The translations under genes and the position numbers were made by a program. From NCBI GenBank assembly GCA_016714795.1, contig JADKCA010000001.1, positions 186,001 through 250,000 on the forward strand: a stretch of 64,000 nucleotides of DNA. Reading direction: 5' to 3'. Of this stretch, positions 52,264 to 60,451 are shown piece after piece; position 1 is the first letter of the stretch, and each line of letters begins with the position of its first letter. The DNA comes from Sphingomonadales bacterium (GTDB lineage: Bacteria > Pseudomonadota > Alphaproteobacteria > Sphingomonadales > Sphingomonadaceae). Under the pieces are notes generated by a model. That model ran no database searches and was not told the DNA's origin. It worked only from the letters and a program-made list of their open reading frames with translations.

Positions 52264-53314
52264 GCGTGCGGACTTCATTGGCGTTCCAGCTCGGCTTGGT
52301 CAACACGGAGCGCAAGGTGCGCTTTGTGGTCGGCACGCGGTCTGGCGGGAAGAAATAGCCGGTCGGTTCCAGCATCGCATCAAGATGGGCGATCAGCCCG
52401 TCCAGCTCGCTTTGCGGGGCAGGGGGATCCAACTCGCGCTCGGTGGGTGAAGCAAGCGTTTGATGCTTGGACCATTCATAGGCCACAAGGATCACCGCCT
52501 GCGCCAGATTGAGCGATCCGAATTCCGGGTTGATCGGCACGGTGATGATCTTGCGGGCCACGGCCACGTCATCGGTCTCCAGCCCGGATCGTTCCGGTCC
52601 GAACAAAATGGCGGTGCGGCCCTGCGCGGTGATGATCTCGCGGGCGGCCTCCTCTGGCGTGACGACTGGCTTCACCAGATCACGGCGGCGGACCGTGGTG
52701 GCATAGACATGCGCGCAATCGGCAATTGCCTCTTCCAGCGTATCGAAAACTTGCGCGTTCTCCAGCACGATGTCCGCACCCGAAGCGGCAGGCCCCGCAT
52801 CGGGATTGGGCCAGCCGTCACGCGGGGCGACAAGGCGCATCTCGGTCAACCCGAAATTGAGCATGGCGCGGGCCGCTTTGCCGATATTGGCCCCAAGCTG
52901 GGGGCGGACGAGAATGATGAGGGGGGATTCACTCTGCCCCTCACTTGATCCGAGTGAAATTTCACCTTCCTTCTGCCCTGAGTAGCGGCTGAGCGAATGC
53001 GAAGACGCATATCGAAGGGTGTTTTCTGGACTGTCGCAATCTTTCTTGGCCAAGCGTTGGATGGCTGCCCGGTCACCTCTGATGAGGGCTTCCTTCTTGG
53101 CGCGCGACCAACCTTTGATGCGCCGCTCCGCTTCCAGAGCTTCAACGCGCGTGGGGAATTTCTCTGACCAGAGCAATTTCACAGGCAGCTTACGACTGGT
53201 GAAGCCTTTGATCAGGCCGGTTTGATGCTCGCTTATTCTCTTTTCGAGGGACTCGGTGTGGCCGCAATAATACATTCCGTCAGCGCAGCGGAGAATGTAG
53301 CAGTAAAAGGCCAT
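52220..53314 (-). CDS. trmJ: GIY-YIG nuclease domain fused in frame to TrmJ tRNA methyltransferase
   Basis: One 364-residue frame reads from an ATG at 53314. Residues 1-91 are a UPF0213-type GIY-YIG domain: CYILRCADGMYYCGHT (GIY and YIG motifs), then FTSRKLPVKLLW and EALEAERRIKGWSRAKKEAL. Residues about 98-114 are read from a palindromic repeat. From residue 128 (ESPLIILVRPQLGANIGKAA) to the end is a complete SPOUT methyltransferase of the TrmJ group (FGPERSGLETDDV, VPINPEFGSLNLAQAV), which 2'-O-methylates position 32 of tRNAs. TrmJ has no ATG, GTG or TTG of its own here. It follows nrdR on the same strand by 89 nt. Confidence 0.85.
   Translation of the reverse strand: MAFYCYILRCADGMYYCGHTESLEKRISEHQTGLIKGFTSRKLPVKLLWSEKFPTRVEALEAERRIKGWSRAKKEALIRGDRAAIQRLAKKDCDSPENTLRYASSHSLSRYSGQKEGEISLGSSEGQSESPLIILVRPQLGANIGKAARAMLNFGLTEMRLVAPRDGWPNPDAGPAASGADIVLENAQVFDTLEEAIADCAHVYATTVRRRDLVKPVVTPEEAAREIITAQGRTAILFGPERSGLETDDVAVARKIITVPINPEFGSLNLAQAVILVAYEWSKHQTLASPTERELDPPAPQSELDGLIAHLDAMLEPTGYFFPPDRVPTTKRTLRSVLTKPSWNANEVRTLRGVLSALQNPRPK
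52976..53019 (-). repeat. Palindromic repeat at the downstream side of the GIY-YIG domain
   Basis: Read on the minus strand, CCCTTCGATATGCGTCTTCG continues to GCTACTCAGGG. CCCT/AGGG closes the outer stem, and ATGCG/CGCAT forms an inner one. It matches the copy at 53322-53366 in about 35 of 44 positions and lies in inverted orientation to it on the other side of the nuclease domain. It is translated as the linker between the GIY-YIG and TrmJ parts. Confidence 0.75.
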
Positions 53315-53321
53315 GGTGGCG

Positions 53322-53366
53322 GTCCTTCGATATGGGCCTTCGCGTCCGCTCAGTCCCACTCAGGAC
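53322..53366 (+). repeat. Palindromic repeat upstream of the GIY-YIG domain
   Basis: GTCCTTCGATATGGGCCTTC continues to CCACTCAGGAC. The outer stem is GTCCT/AGGAC, whereas the partner copy has CCCT/AGGG, so the stem is conserved by paired changes. The AAGGAC end on the minus strand lies about 11 nt before the GIY-YIG ATG and may act as its ribosome-binding site. Confidence 0.75.
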
Positions 53367-53403
53367 GAACGGAAGCCGGGAGCGGGGAGGGGAGGCTGGA
53401 GGG

Positions 53404-53865
53404 TTACCCCCGCCCTGCATCCACAACAGATCCCGCAAAATCCTCGAAATCCTTGGCTTCGCTGAAATCGCGATAGACGCTGGCGAAACGGATATAGGCG
53501 ACGCTGTCGAGACCGCGCAGCGCGTCCATCACCAGTTCGCCGATCTGCTGGCTGGTGATTTCGGGCTCGCCCAGCGTTTCAAGGCGGCGTTGCAGGCCAG
53601 TGACGAGCCGATCAATGCGGGCGGGATCAATCGGGCGCTTGCGGCAGGCGATGGAAATGGAGCGCTCCAGCTTTTCGCGCTCGAACGCCTCTCGCCTGCC
53701 TTCGCTCTTCAACACGGTCATCTCGCGCAACTGGATGCGCTCGAACGTCGTGAAGCGCGCGCCGCATTCCTCGCACTGCCGCCGACGCCGGATCGACGCC
53801 CCGTCTTCGGTGGGGCGCGAATCCTTCACCTGCGTTTCAGGATGCGAACAAAATGGACAGCGCAT
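53404..53865 (-). CDS. nrdR: Transcriptional repressor NrdR
   Basis: This 153-residue protein has an N-terminal zinc ribbon (MRCPFCSHPETQVKDSRPTE, then RQCEECGARFTTFER) and an ATP-cone domain (VLKSEGRREAFEREKLERSI). NrdR senses ATP/dATP and represses ribonucleotide reductase genes through NrdR boxes. It lies 33 nt after glyA in an rpiB-glyA-nrdR run. Confidence 0.96.
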   Translation of the reverse strand: MRCPFCSHPETQVKDSRPTEDGASIRRRRQCEECGARFTTFERIQLREMTVLKSEGRREAFEREKLERSISIACRKRPIDPARIDRLVTGLQRRLETLGEPEITSQQIGELVMDALRGLDSVAYIRFASVYRDFSEAKDFEDFAGSVVDAGRG

Positions 53866-53898
53866 GGCCTTACTCCCCCCGGCAGAGCCCCGTGGCTA

Positions 53899-55197
53899 TC
53901 ACAAAGTCGGATAGATGGGGAAGCGGGCGCAGAGTTCGGAAACCTCCGCTGCCACGCGCGCTTCGATCTGGCCATCTCCGGCCTCGCCATTCTTGCGCAG
54001 GCCTTCCACCACATCGGCGATCATGCGACCGATTTCATGGAATTCCGCCGGGCCAAAGCCGCGCGTTGTACCGGCCGGTGTGCCAAGGCGCAGGCCAGAG
54101 GTGAGGGCGGGCTTTTCCGTGTCGAACGGGATGTTGTTCTTGTTGCAGGTGATCGATGCGCGGTCGAGCGCATGTTCGGCGTGCTTGCCCTTGGCCTGCT
54201 TGGGCCGCAAATCAACCAGCATCAGATGATTGTCTGTACCGCCGGACACGACATCCAGACCCTGAGCCTTGATGCTTTCAGCCAGCGCCTTGGCATTTTC
54301 CACCACGCGCGCGGCATAGGCCTTGAATTCGGGCTGCATCGCCTGCTGGAAGCAGACCGCTTTGGCCGCGATGATGTGGACCAGCGGGCCGCCCTGAAGG
54401 CCGGGGAAGATCGCGCTGTTCATCTTCTTGGCGATGGCTTCATCGTTGGAGAGGATGATGCCCGAACGCGGACCGCGCAAGGATTTGTGCGTCGTCGTCG
54501 TCGTCACATGCGCGTGCGGCACGGGGGAGGCATGCGCGCCGCCCGCAACCAGCCCGGAAATGTGAGACATGTCTGCCAGCAGATAGGCCCCCACTTCATC
54601 GGCAATCTCGCGGAAACGCGCCCAATCCCATTCGCGCGAATAGGCGGTGCCGCCGCAGATGATCAGCTTGGGCCTGTTCTCGCGGGCAATCCGCGCGACG
54701 TCATCCATATCGATGATCTGGTCTTCGCGCCGCACGCCATAGGGCACGGGCTTGAACCATTTGCCGCTCATATTGACGGGGCTGCCGTGCGTCAGGTGGC
54801 CACCGGCGGCCAGATCCAGCCCCATGAAGCTGTCACCCGGCTGGAGCAGCGCCAGAAACACCGCCTGATTCATCTGGCTGCCGCTGTTGGGCTGCACATT
54901 GGCAAAGTTCGCGCCGAACAGTTTTTTCGCGCGCTCGATGGCGATGGTTTCGATCTCATCGACATATTCGCAGCCGCCATAATAGCGCTTGCCGGGATAG
55001 CCCTCGGCATATTTGTTGGTGAGGATCGAACCCGATGCCTGAAGCACGGCCAGGCTGGTGATGTTTTCAGAGGCAATCAGCTCGATCTTGTCGCGCTGGC
55101 GGCCCAGTTCCTTGCCAATCCAGCCTGCGATTTCAGGATCGGCGGCGGCAAGGCTGGCGGTGAAAAACCCGTCATTGGTGACGGCGGCGCTGCTCAT
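53899..55197 (-). CDS. glyA: Serine hydroxymethyltransferase
   Basis: This 432-residue PLP enzyme interconverts serine and glycine with tetrahydrofolate. Motifs: IELIASENITSLAVLQASGS, NKYAEGYPGKRYYGGCEYVD, NVQPNSGSQMNQAV, DMSHISGLVAGG, and the PLP lysine in TTTTTHKSLRGPRSG. Full length. It is 9 nt after rpiB and upstream of nrdR. Confidence 0.97.
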   Translation of the reverse strand: MSSAAVTNDGFFTASLAAADPEIAGWIGKELGRQRDKIELIASENITSLAVLQASGSILTNKYAEGYPGKRYYGGCEYVDEIETIAIERAKKLFGANFANVQPNSGSQMNQAVFLALLQPGDSFMGLDLAAGGHLTHGSPVNMSGKWFKPVPYGVRREDQIIDMDDVARIARENRPKLIICGGTAYSREWDWARFREIADEVGAYLLADMSHISGLVAGGAHASPVPHAHVTTTTTHKSLRGPRSGIILSNDEAIAKKMNSAIFPGLQGGPLVHIIAAKAVCFQQAMQPEFKAYAARVVENAKALAESIKAQGLDVVSGGTDNHLMLVDLRPKQAKGKHAEHALDRASITCNKNNIPFDTEKPALTSGLRLGTPAGTTRGFGPAEFHEIGRMIADVVEGLRKNGEAGDGQIEARVAAEVSELCARFPIYPTL

Positions 55198-55206
55198 GGT
55201 ATATCC

Positions 55207-55647
55207 TCAGGCAGTGGGTGGGTTGGTGAGTTTTTCGACGCGGCGGACGTGGCGGTCCCCGCCGAAATCGGTAGTCAGAAAGGCGTCGAGACAGGCCTTG
55301 GCCATGTCCACGCCGGTCAGTCGAGCGCCCATTGCAATGGCATTCGCATCATTATGTTCGCGGCACAATTTGGCAGAGAGCGGTTCGGAGACGAGCGCGC
55401 ACCGCAGCTTCGGGTGGCGGTTGACGGCAATCGAAATGCCGATGCCAGATCCGCACAGCGCGACCCCGCGCTCCGCCGCGCCGGATGCCACAGCTTCCGC
55501 GAGCTTATATCCATAGTCGGGATAATCGACGCTGGTTCCGTCATGCGGGCCAAGGTCTGTCACGTCATGACCGCCCTCGCGCAGCCAGTCAGCAAGTGCG
55601 GCCTTCAGGTCGAGCGCGGCATGGTCGGAGGCTATCGCGATGCGCAT
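55207..55647 (-). CDS. rpiB: Ribose-5-phosphate isomerase B
   Basis: This 146-residue RpiB/LacA-family protein starts MRIAIASDHAALDLK, has GVALCGSGIGISIAVNRH with the catalytic Cys, and SAKLCREHNDANAIAMGAR with the His-Asn-Asp-Ala-Asn motif. It interconverts ribose-5-phosphate and ribulose-5-phosphate. It is first gene of the rpiB-glyA-nrdR cluster and divergent from rpsF across about 215 bp. Confidence 0.95.
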   Translation of the reverse strand: MRIAIASDHAALDLKAALADWLREGGHDVTDLGPHDGTSVDYPDYGYKLAEAVASGAAERGVALCGSGIGISIAVNRHPKLRCALVSEPLSAKLCREHNDANAIAMGARLTGVDMAKACLDAFLTTDFGGDRHVRRVEKLTNPPTA

Positions 55648-55863
55648 GGTGACGTCACGTTCTCTGTCAGGAGTGAATCGAATGCGCGCTCTTTAGGGGA
55701 AGGGTGCAGCATTTGCCACTAGGGATTGTGGTTTGCAGAGAAGGGGTTGCAATTCCGGCACAGTTCCGCCAAAGCGCCGCGTCCCTTCGCGGGGGCAGAA
55801 GAAGGCCGGAGGGGCGTTCGCATGGGGCGGCGTCAGCGATCGGCATAGAAAAGGCAAGAGATT

Positions 55864-56235
55864 ATGGCTCTTTACGAGCACGTTTTCCTTGCGCGTCAGG
55901 ATCTGGCTCAGGCTCAGGTAGACGCGCTGGCGGCAACCGCCACAAGCATCATCGAAGACAATGGTGGCAAGGTTCTCAAGACCGAGACCTGGGGCCTGCG
56001 TTCTTTGGCGTACAAGATCGCCAAGAACCGCAAGGCGCACTATGTGATGCTCGAATTTTCGGCTCCCGGCCCGGTTGTGGCAGAGCTGGAGCGTCAGACG
56101 CAGATCAACGAAGACGTGATCCGCTACATGACGATCAAGATCGAAACGCATGAATCCGGCCCGTCCGTGATGATGCGCAAGACCGAGCGCAAGCCGCGTC
56201 GCGACCGCGACGACGACAGCAGCAGCGAATCCTAA
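55864..56235 (+). CDS. rpsF: Ribosomal protein S6
   Basis: This 123-residue bS6 starts MALYEHVFLARQDLAQAQVD, contains WGLRSLAYKIAKNRKAHYV, and has a basic/acidic tail (RDRDDDSSSES). It binds S18 on the 30S platform. It is the first gene of rpsF-rpsR-rplI and is followed by rpsR after 13 nt. Confidence 0.97.
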   Translation: MALYEHVFLARQDLAQAQVDALAATATSIIEDNGGKVLKTETWGLRSLAYKIAKNRKAHYVMLEFSAPGPVVAELERQTQINEDVIRYMTIKIETHESGPSVMMRKTERKPRRDRDDDSSSES

Positions 56236-56248
56236 GGAGCACTGACCC

Positions 56249-56473
56249 ATGGCACGTCCGTTTTTCCGCCGCCGCAAGTCCTGCCCGTTCTCCGGAAAGG
56301 AAGCTCCGCGCATCGACTATAAGGATGTCAAACTGCTTCAGGGGTTCGTCTCTGAACGCGGCAAGATCGTCCCCAGCCGCATCACCAGCGTCTCCGCCAA
56401 GAAGCAGCGCGAGCTGTCTCAGGCGATCAAGCGCGCCCGTCATCTGGGCCTGCTGCCCTACCTCGTGAAGTAA
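56249..56473 (+). CDS. rpsR: Ribosomal protein S18
   Basis: This 74-residue bS18 has CPFSGKEAPRIDYKDVKLLQ, then GKIVPSRITSVSAKKQREL and the C-terminal KRARHLGLLPYLVK. It is the S6 partner in the 30S subunit. A ribosome site (AAGGAG) precedes the start. Confidence 0.98.
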   Translation: MARPFFRRRKSCPFSGKEAPRIDYKDVKLLQGFVSERGKIVPSRITSVSAKKQRELSQAIKRARHLGLLPYLVK

Positions 56474-56486
56474 GGAGCGCGAAGAC

Positions 56487-57095
56487 ATGCAAGTTATCCT
56501 GCTCGAACGCGTCGAGAAGCTCGGCCAGATCGGTGACGTTGTCACCGTGAAAGACGGTTTCGCCCGCAACTTCCTGTTGCCGCGCAACAAGGCGCTCCGC
56601 GCCAACGAAGCCAACCGCAAGGTTTTTGAAGCCAACAAGGCCCGCATCGTCGCCGAAAACGACACCAAGCGCGATGAAGCCCAGAAGGCTTCGGGTGACA
56701 TTGATGGCGCAGCGGTCACGCTGATCCGTCAGGCCTCCAACACCGGCCAGCTTTACGGCTCGGTTTCGGTGCGTGACATTGCTGACGCCCTGATTGCCGA
56801 CGGCAAGAAGGTCGGAAAGCAGCAGATCGTTCTGGATCGCCCGATCAAGTCGATCGGCGTCTATGACGTGAAGGTTGTCCTGCACGCGGAAGTGGCCGTC
56901 ACCGTCAAGGTGAACGTCGCCCGTTCGCCGGAAGAAGCCGATCTTCAGTCTCAGGGTGTCGATGTGATGGCCTCCATGTTCGAAAAGGACGTGGCCGGCT
57001 TCACTGAAGACTATGACCCCAATGCAGAACCCGGCCTTCAGGACGAAGCAGCGGAAGCTGCCGCGCCTGCGGCCAATGACGGCGACGACGCCTGA
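56487..57095 (+). CDS. rplI: Ribosomal protein L9
   Basis: This 202-residue bL9 starts MQVILLERVEKLGQIGDVVT, with FARNFLLPRNKALRAN as the conserved rRNA-binding part, a long connecting helix and a C-terminal domain with GQLYGSVSVRDIADAL and YDVKVVLHAEVAVTVKV. An acidic Ala/Glu-rich tail of about 50 residues extends the usual length. It ends the operon, with a terminator hairpin 58 nt later. Confidence 0.97.
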   Translation: MQVILLERVEKLGQIGDVVTVKDGFARNFLLPRNKALRANEANRKVFEANKARIVAENDTKRDEAQKASGDIDGAAVTLIRQASNTGQLYGSVSVRDIADALIADGKKVGKQQIVLDRPIKSIGVYDVKVVLHAEVAVTVKVNVARSPEEADLQSQGVDVMASMFEKDVAGFTEDYDPNAEPGLQDEAAEAAAPAANDGDDA

Positions 57096-57153
57096 TTGGT
57101 TTAACCCTAGTGTTTCAGTAGGGTTGTTGCATTGCTGCAATAGCGAAACGAAA

Positions 57154-57181
57154 ATCGCGCCGGGGGCAACTCCGGCGCGAT
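57154..57181 (+). terminator. Terminator hairpin after rplI
   Basis: ATCGCGCCGG pairs perfectly with CCGGCGCGAT (10 bp, 8-nt loop). The following TTGACGTTTG is not a strong T-run, but AAAA stands on the left. It may be the terminator for rpsF-rpsR-rplI. Confidence 0.6.
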
Positions 57182-57246
57182 TGACGTTTGGGCAGGGGCG
57201 CGCCAGACAAACCGTCATAAAATCACAATAGACAGGGATTCTGAAC

Positions 57247-59655
57247 TTGCTCACGCGTCACACGGTCCGCCTCGCTCTTCTGTCGACCACATTGCTGGTA
57301 TCCTCTCCCGTTTGGGCGCAGGCTGCCGCCGATGAGGAAGATACCGGCGAAATCATCGTGACTGCGCAAAAGCGTGAGGAGAGCCTTCAGAAAGTTCCGA
57401 TGAGCATTCAGGCCATCGGCACTGAGAAGCTCGATCAGCTTCAGGTCAAGGAACTCGGCGATTTCGTGAAGTTCCTGCCCTCGGTGACGGTGCAGACGGC
57501 CGGCCCCGGCTTCAGTCAGGTCTATTTCCGCGGCGTGGCTTCGGGCGAAAACGCCAACCACTCGGCCTCTTTGCCGACAGTGGGCACCTATCTCGACGAA
57601 ATGCCGATCACCACGATTCAGGGCGCGCTGGATATCCATGCGTTTGATCTGGCGCGCGTTGAAGCGCTCGCCGGGCCGCAGGGTACACTTTACGGCGCCA
57701 GCTCGATGGCGGGCACGATCAAGATGGTCACCAACAAGCCGGATACTTCAGGTTTCTATGGTGAAGTGGGTGCCGAGCTGAATTCGGTTGCGCATGGCGG
57801 CGTGGGCGGCGTCCTCGAAGCCTTCATCAACGCGCCACTGTCTGACAATATCGCTGTTCGCGCCGTTGGCTGGTATCGCAAGGATGCGGGTTATATCGAC
57901 AATATCGCGGGCAGCCGCACCTATGCCACGTCCGGCGTCACGCATAACAATGCGGCCTTTGTGGAAAAGGATTATAACGACGCTGAGACCATTGGCGGTC
58001 GTATCGCGCTCGGTATCGACCTCAATGAAGACTGGACGTTGCGTCCGACCCTGATGGGCCAGGTGCAAACCGTTCATGGCAGCTTCTCTCAGGAGCGCGG
58101 CCTTCATGTCACGCGCAAGCTGACAACAACTCAGTATAATCGGGAATATTCCAAGGATAAATGGATTCAGGCCGCACTCACTGTCGAAGGCAAGATCGGC
58201 AATTGGGATCTGACCACGACGGGTGGTTATCTGGTCCGCAAGGATCGCACCGAATCCGACTATTCGGATTACAGCTTTTTCTATGATGCGCTCGCCGGTT
58301 ACGGGGCCTATTTCTACGACAATGGCGGTGCGTATGTCAGCCCGAACCAGTATATTCAGGGTGGTGACAGCTATAAGAAATATTTCGGCGAAATGCGCGT
58401 TGCGTCGCCGCAGGATAGCAGCCTCCGCTTCATCGGCGGTGTGTTCATCCAGCGTCAGGCGCACAATATCACGCAGAACTACATTATCGACAACATCGCC
58501 GATGCGATCACCGTGCCGGGCACGGCGAGCGATATCTGGCTGACCAAGCAGCTCCGTGTCGATCGCGACATGGCGGCGTTCGGCGAGCTGGCGTTTGATG
58601 TGACTGACAAGCTGACGCTGACCGGCGGCCTGCGCGTCTACAAATACAAGAATTCTTTGCAGGGCTTTTTTGGCTATTCCAGCGGATATTCGGGCAAGAC
58701 GGGTGTTGCCGCATGTCTCAACACGGATGGCACGACGTTCAAGGCGAACCCGGCAGGCACGCCGGCTCCGATCCTTGTGGCGGGCAGCCCGTGCACGAAT
58801 GTGAACAAGACGACGTCCGACAGTGATTTCATTCACAAGCTGAACGCAACCTACAAGATCACCGATGACGCGCTGGTTTATGCCACTTGGTCGCGCGGCT
58901 TCCGCCCCGGCGGCATCAACCGGCGCGGGACTTTGCCGCCTTATGGGGCCGATCAGCTCGACAATTTCGAATTTGGCTGGAAGTCCAGCTGGGGTCGGCT
59001 GCGCTGGAATGGCGCGATATTCCAGGAGAATTGGGACAATATCCAGCTGTCCTTCCTGGGAGCGAACGGCCTTACCGAAATTCGCAACGCGGGCAAGGCG
59101 CGGATTCGCGGCATCGAAACCGACATCAGCTATCGCACCGGTGGCTTCTCGCTGAGCGCGGGGGCCAGCTATAATGATGCGCAGATCCGTCGCGATTTCT
59201 GCAAGATTGCCAATGCCACCTTTGACTGCACGACTGCGGGTAACGCATTGCTTGCACCGGCGGGTGCGCGCCTTCCGGTGACCTCCAAGGTGAAGGGCAA
59301 CGCGATTGCGCGTTATGAATTCCCGCTGGGCGGTATGGATGGCCACGTCCAGTTGGCAGTCAACCATAATGGCAAGCGCACCAGCGACCTGCGGACCGCC
59401 GAGCAGGCGATCAAGGGCTCCCTGAAAGCCTATACGACTGCCGATCTGAGCTTTGGCATCGAGAAGGGCAACTGGACGGCAGAGCTTTTTGCCACCAACC
59501 TGTTTAACACCAGCGGCGTTGTGAACACCGGCGTGCAGTGCGTTGAAACCGTGTGCGGCACGGGCGTTACGGCGTCCACGCCCACCGGCGGTGTGTTCTA
59601 CGACAGCATCATTCGCCCGCGCCTGATTGGCCTGAAGCTGGGCACCAAGTTTTAG
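57247..59655 (+). CDS. TonB-dependent receptor
   Basis: This 802-residue outer-membrane receptor starts at a TTG (AGGGA upstream; no ATG is nearby). It has a signal peptide to about residue 25 (SSPVWAQA), a TonB box and plug start GEIIVTAQKREESLQKVPMS, and a 22-strand barrel ending LIGLKLGTKF with the terminal Phe. PDxLDNFE-like GADQLDNFEFGWKSSW is a barrel landmark. It belongs to the large sphingomonad family of receptors for carbohydrates or aromatic/steroid-like compounds. The ligand is unknown. It stands alone. Confidence 0.92.
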   Translation: MLTRHTVRLALLSTTLLVSSPVWAQAAADEEDTGEIIVTAQKREESLQKVPMSIQAIGTEKLDQLQVKELGDFVKFLPSVTVQTAGPGFSQVYFRGVASGENANHSASLPTVGTYLDEMPITTIQGALDIHAFDLARVEALAGPQGTLYGASSMAGTIKMVTNKPDTSGFYGEVGAELNSVAHGGVGGVLEAFINAPLSDNIAVRAVGWYRKDAGYIDNIAGSRTYATSGVTHNNAAFVEKDYNDAETIGGRIALGIDLNEDWTLRPTLMGQVQTVHGSFSQERGLHVTRKLTTTQYNREYSKDKWIQAALTVEGKIGNWDLTTTGGYLVRKDRTESDYSDYSFFYDALAGYGAYFYDNGGAYVSPNQYIQGGDSYKKYFGEMRVASPQDSSLRFIGGVFIQRQAHNITQNYIIDNIADAITVPGTASDIWLTKQLRVDRDMAAFGELAFDVTDKLTLTGGLRVYKYKNSLQGFFGYSSGYSGKTGVAACLNTDGTTFKANPAGTPAPILVAGSPCTNVNKTTSDSDFIHKLNATYKITDDALVYATWSRGFRPGGINRRGTLPPYGADQLDNFEFGWKSSWGRLRWNGAIFQENWDNIQLSFLGANGLTEIRNAGKARIRGIETDISYRTGGFSLSAGASYNDAQIRRDFCKIANATFDCTTAGNALLAPAGARLPVTSKVKGNAIARYEFPLGGMDGHVQLAVNHNGKRTSDLRTAEQAIKGSLKAYTTADLSFGIEKGNWTAELFATNLFNTSGVVNTGVQCVETVCGTGVTASTPTGGVFYDSIIRPRLIGLKLGTKF

Positions 59656-59663
59656 GAGGGGGA

Positions 59664-59704
59664 GCGGCGAGGCGGCTCCGTTGCGGCGGGGCTGACCTCG
59701 CCGC
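59664..59704 (+). terminator. Inverted repeat after the TonB receptor
   Basis: GCGGCGAGG (59664-59672) and CCTCGCCGC (59696-59704) are perfect inverted copies with a 23-nt GC-rich loop, just after the receptor stop. TTTTC follows after about 15 nt. It is a possible terminator, without a clean T-tract. Confidence 0.35.
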
Positions 59705-59767
59705 CGAACCCCTTCTGGTTTTCATTTCCTGCATTGTCGTGCGGGCAATGGCAATGAGCGAACCGCC

Positions 59768-60451
59768 CTACGCCACCGCGTAGAGCACCCCATCCTTCAA
59801 CCGCACCACCCGGTCCATGCGGGCGGCAATGCGTTCGTTGTGCGTGGCGATCAGTGCGCTGCTGCCCAGCCCCTTCACCAGTTGCAGGAACGCGGCCAGA
59901 ACCACGTCTGACGTGGCTTCGTCCAGATTGCCGGTCGGCTCATCCGCCAGCACCAGCCGGGGCCGCGTGGCGAGCGCGCGGGCGACCGCCACGCGCTGCT
60001 GTTCGCCGCCGGACAGCTGGTTGGGCTTGTGGTTGAGCCGCTCTCCCAGCCCCAGCGCATCCAGCATGGCCGTGGCGATGCGCTCTGCCTCCACCGGCAG
60101 GCTGCCCTTGATCAGCTGCGGCAGCACTACATTCTCCAGCGCCGTGAAATCGGGCAGGAGATGGTGGAACTGATAGACAAAGCCCAGCACATCGCGCCGC
60201 AGCCGCGTGCGGCCATCATCGTCCAGCTGTGCGGCCTCTTCTCCGTTGATGCGGATCGAGCCTTCAAACCCGCCTTCCAGAAGGCCCACCGCTTGCAACA
60301 GCGTTGATTTGCCGGATCCGGAGGGGCCAAGCAGCGCCACCAGCTCGCCCGGGCGGATGTCGAGGTTCACGCCGCGCAAGACCTCGATCTGCGCTTCGCC
60401 TTGCGTGAAGCTGCGCTTCAGTCCGCGAATGGAGATGCCTTCATTACTCAT
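59768..60451 (-). CDS. lolD: Lipoprotein-releasing ABC transporter ATP-binding protein
   Basis: This 227-residue ABC ATPase has Walker A GPSGSGKSTLL, the Q-loop FVYQFHHLLPDFTALENV, signature LSGGEQQRVAVARAL, Walker B LVLADEPTGNLDE and the switch His in IATHNE. FHHLLPDFTALENV is typical of LolD. It powers release of outer-membrane lipoproteins from the inner membrane to LolA. Its start overlaps the 3' end of the permease gene by 8 nt. Confidence 0.92.
   Translation of the reverse strand: MSNEGISIRGLKRSFTQGEAQIEVLRGVNLDIRPGELVALLGPSGSGKSTLLQAVGLLEGGFEGSIRINGEEAAQLDDDGRTRLRRDVLGFVYQFHHLLPDFTALENVVLPQLIKGSLPVEAERIATAMLDALGLGERLNHKPNQLSGGEQQRVAVARALATRPRLVLADEPTGNLDEATSDVVLAAFLQLVKGLGSSALIATHNERIAARMDRVVRLKDGVLYAVA

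Noticed and set aside
15460..53366. CRISPR array
   Set aside because: The repeats are scattered, palindromic and in few copies, without regular spacers or cas genes.
53332..55722. 796-codon frame antisense to nrdR, glyA and rpiB
   Set aside because: It crosses three certain genes on the other strand and shows no domain.
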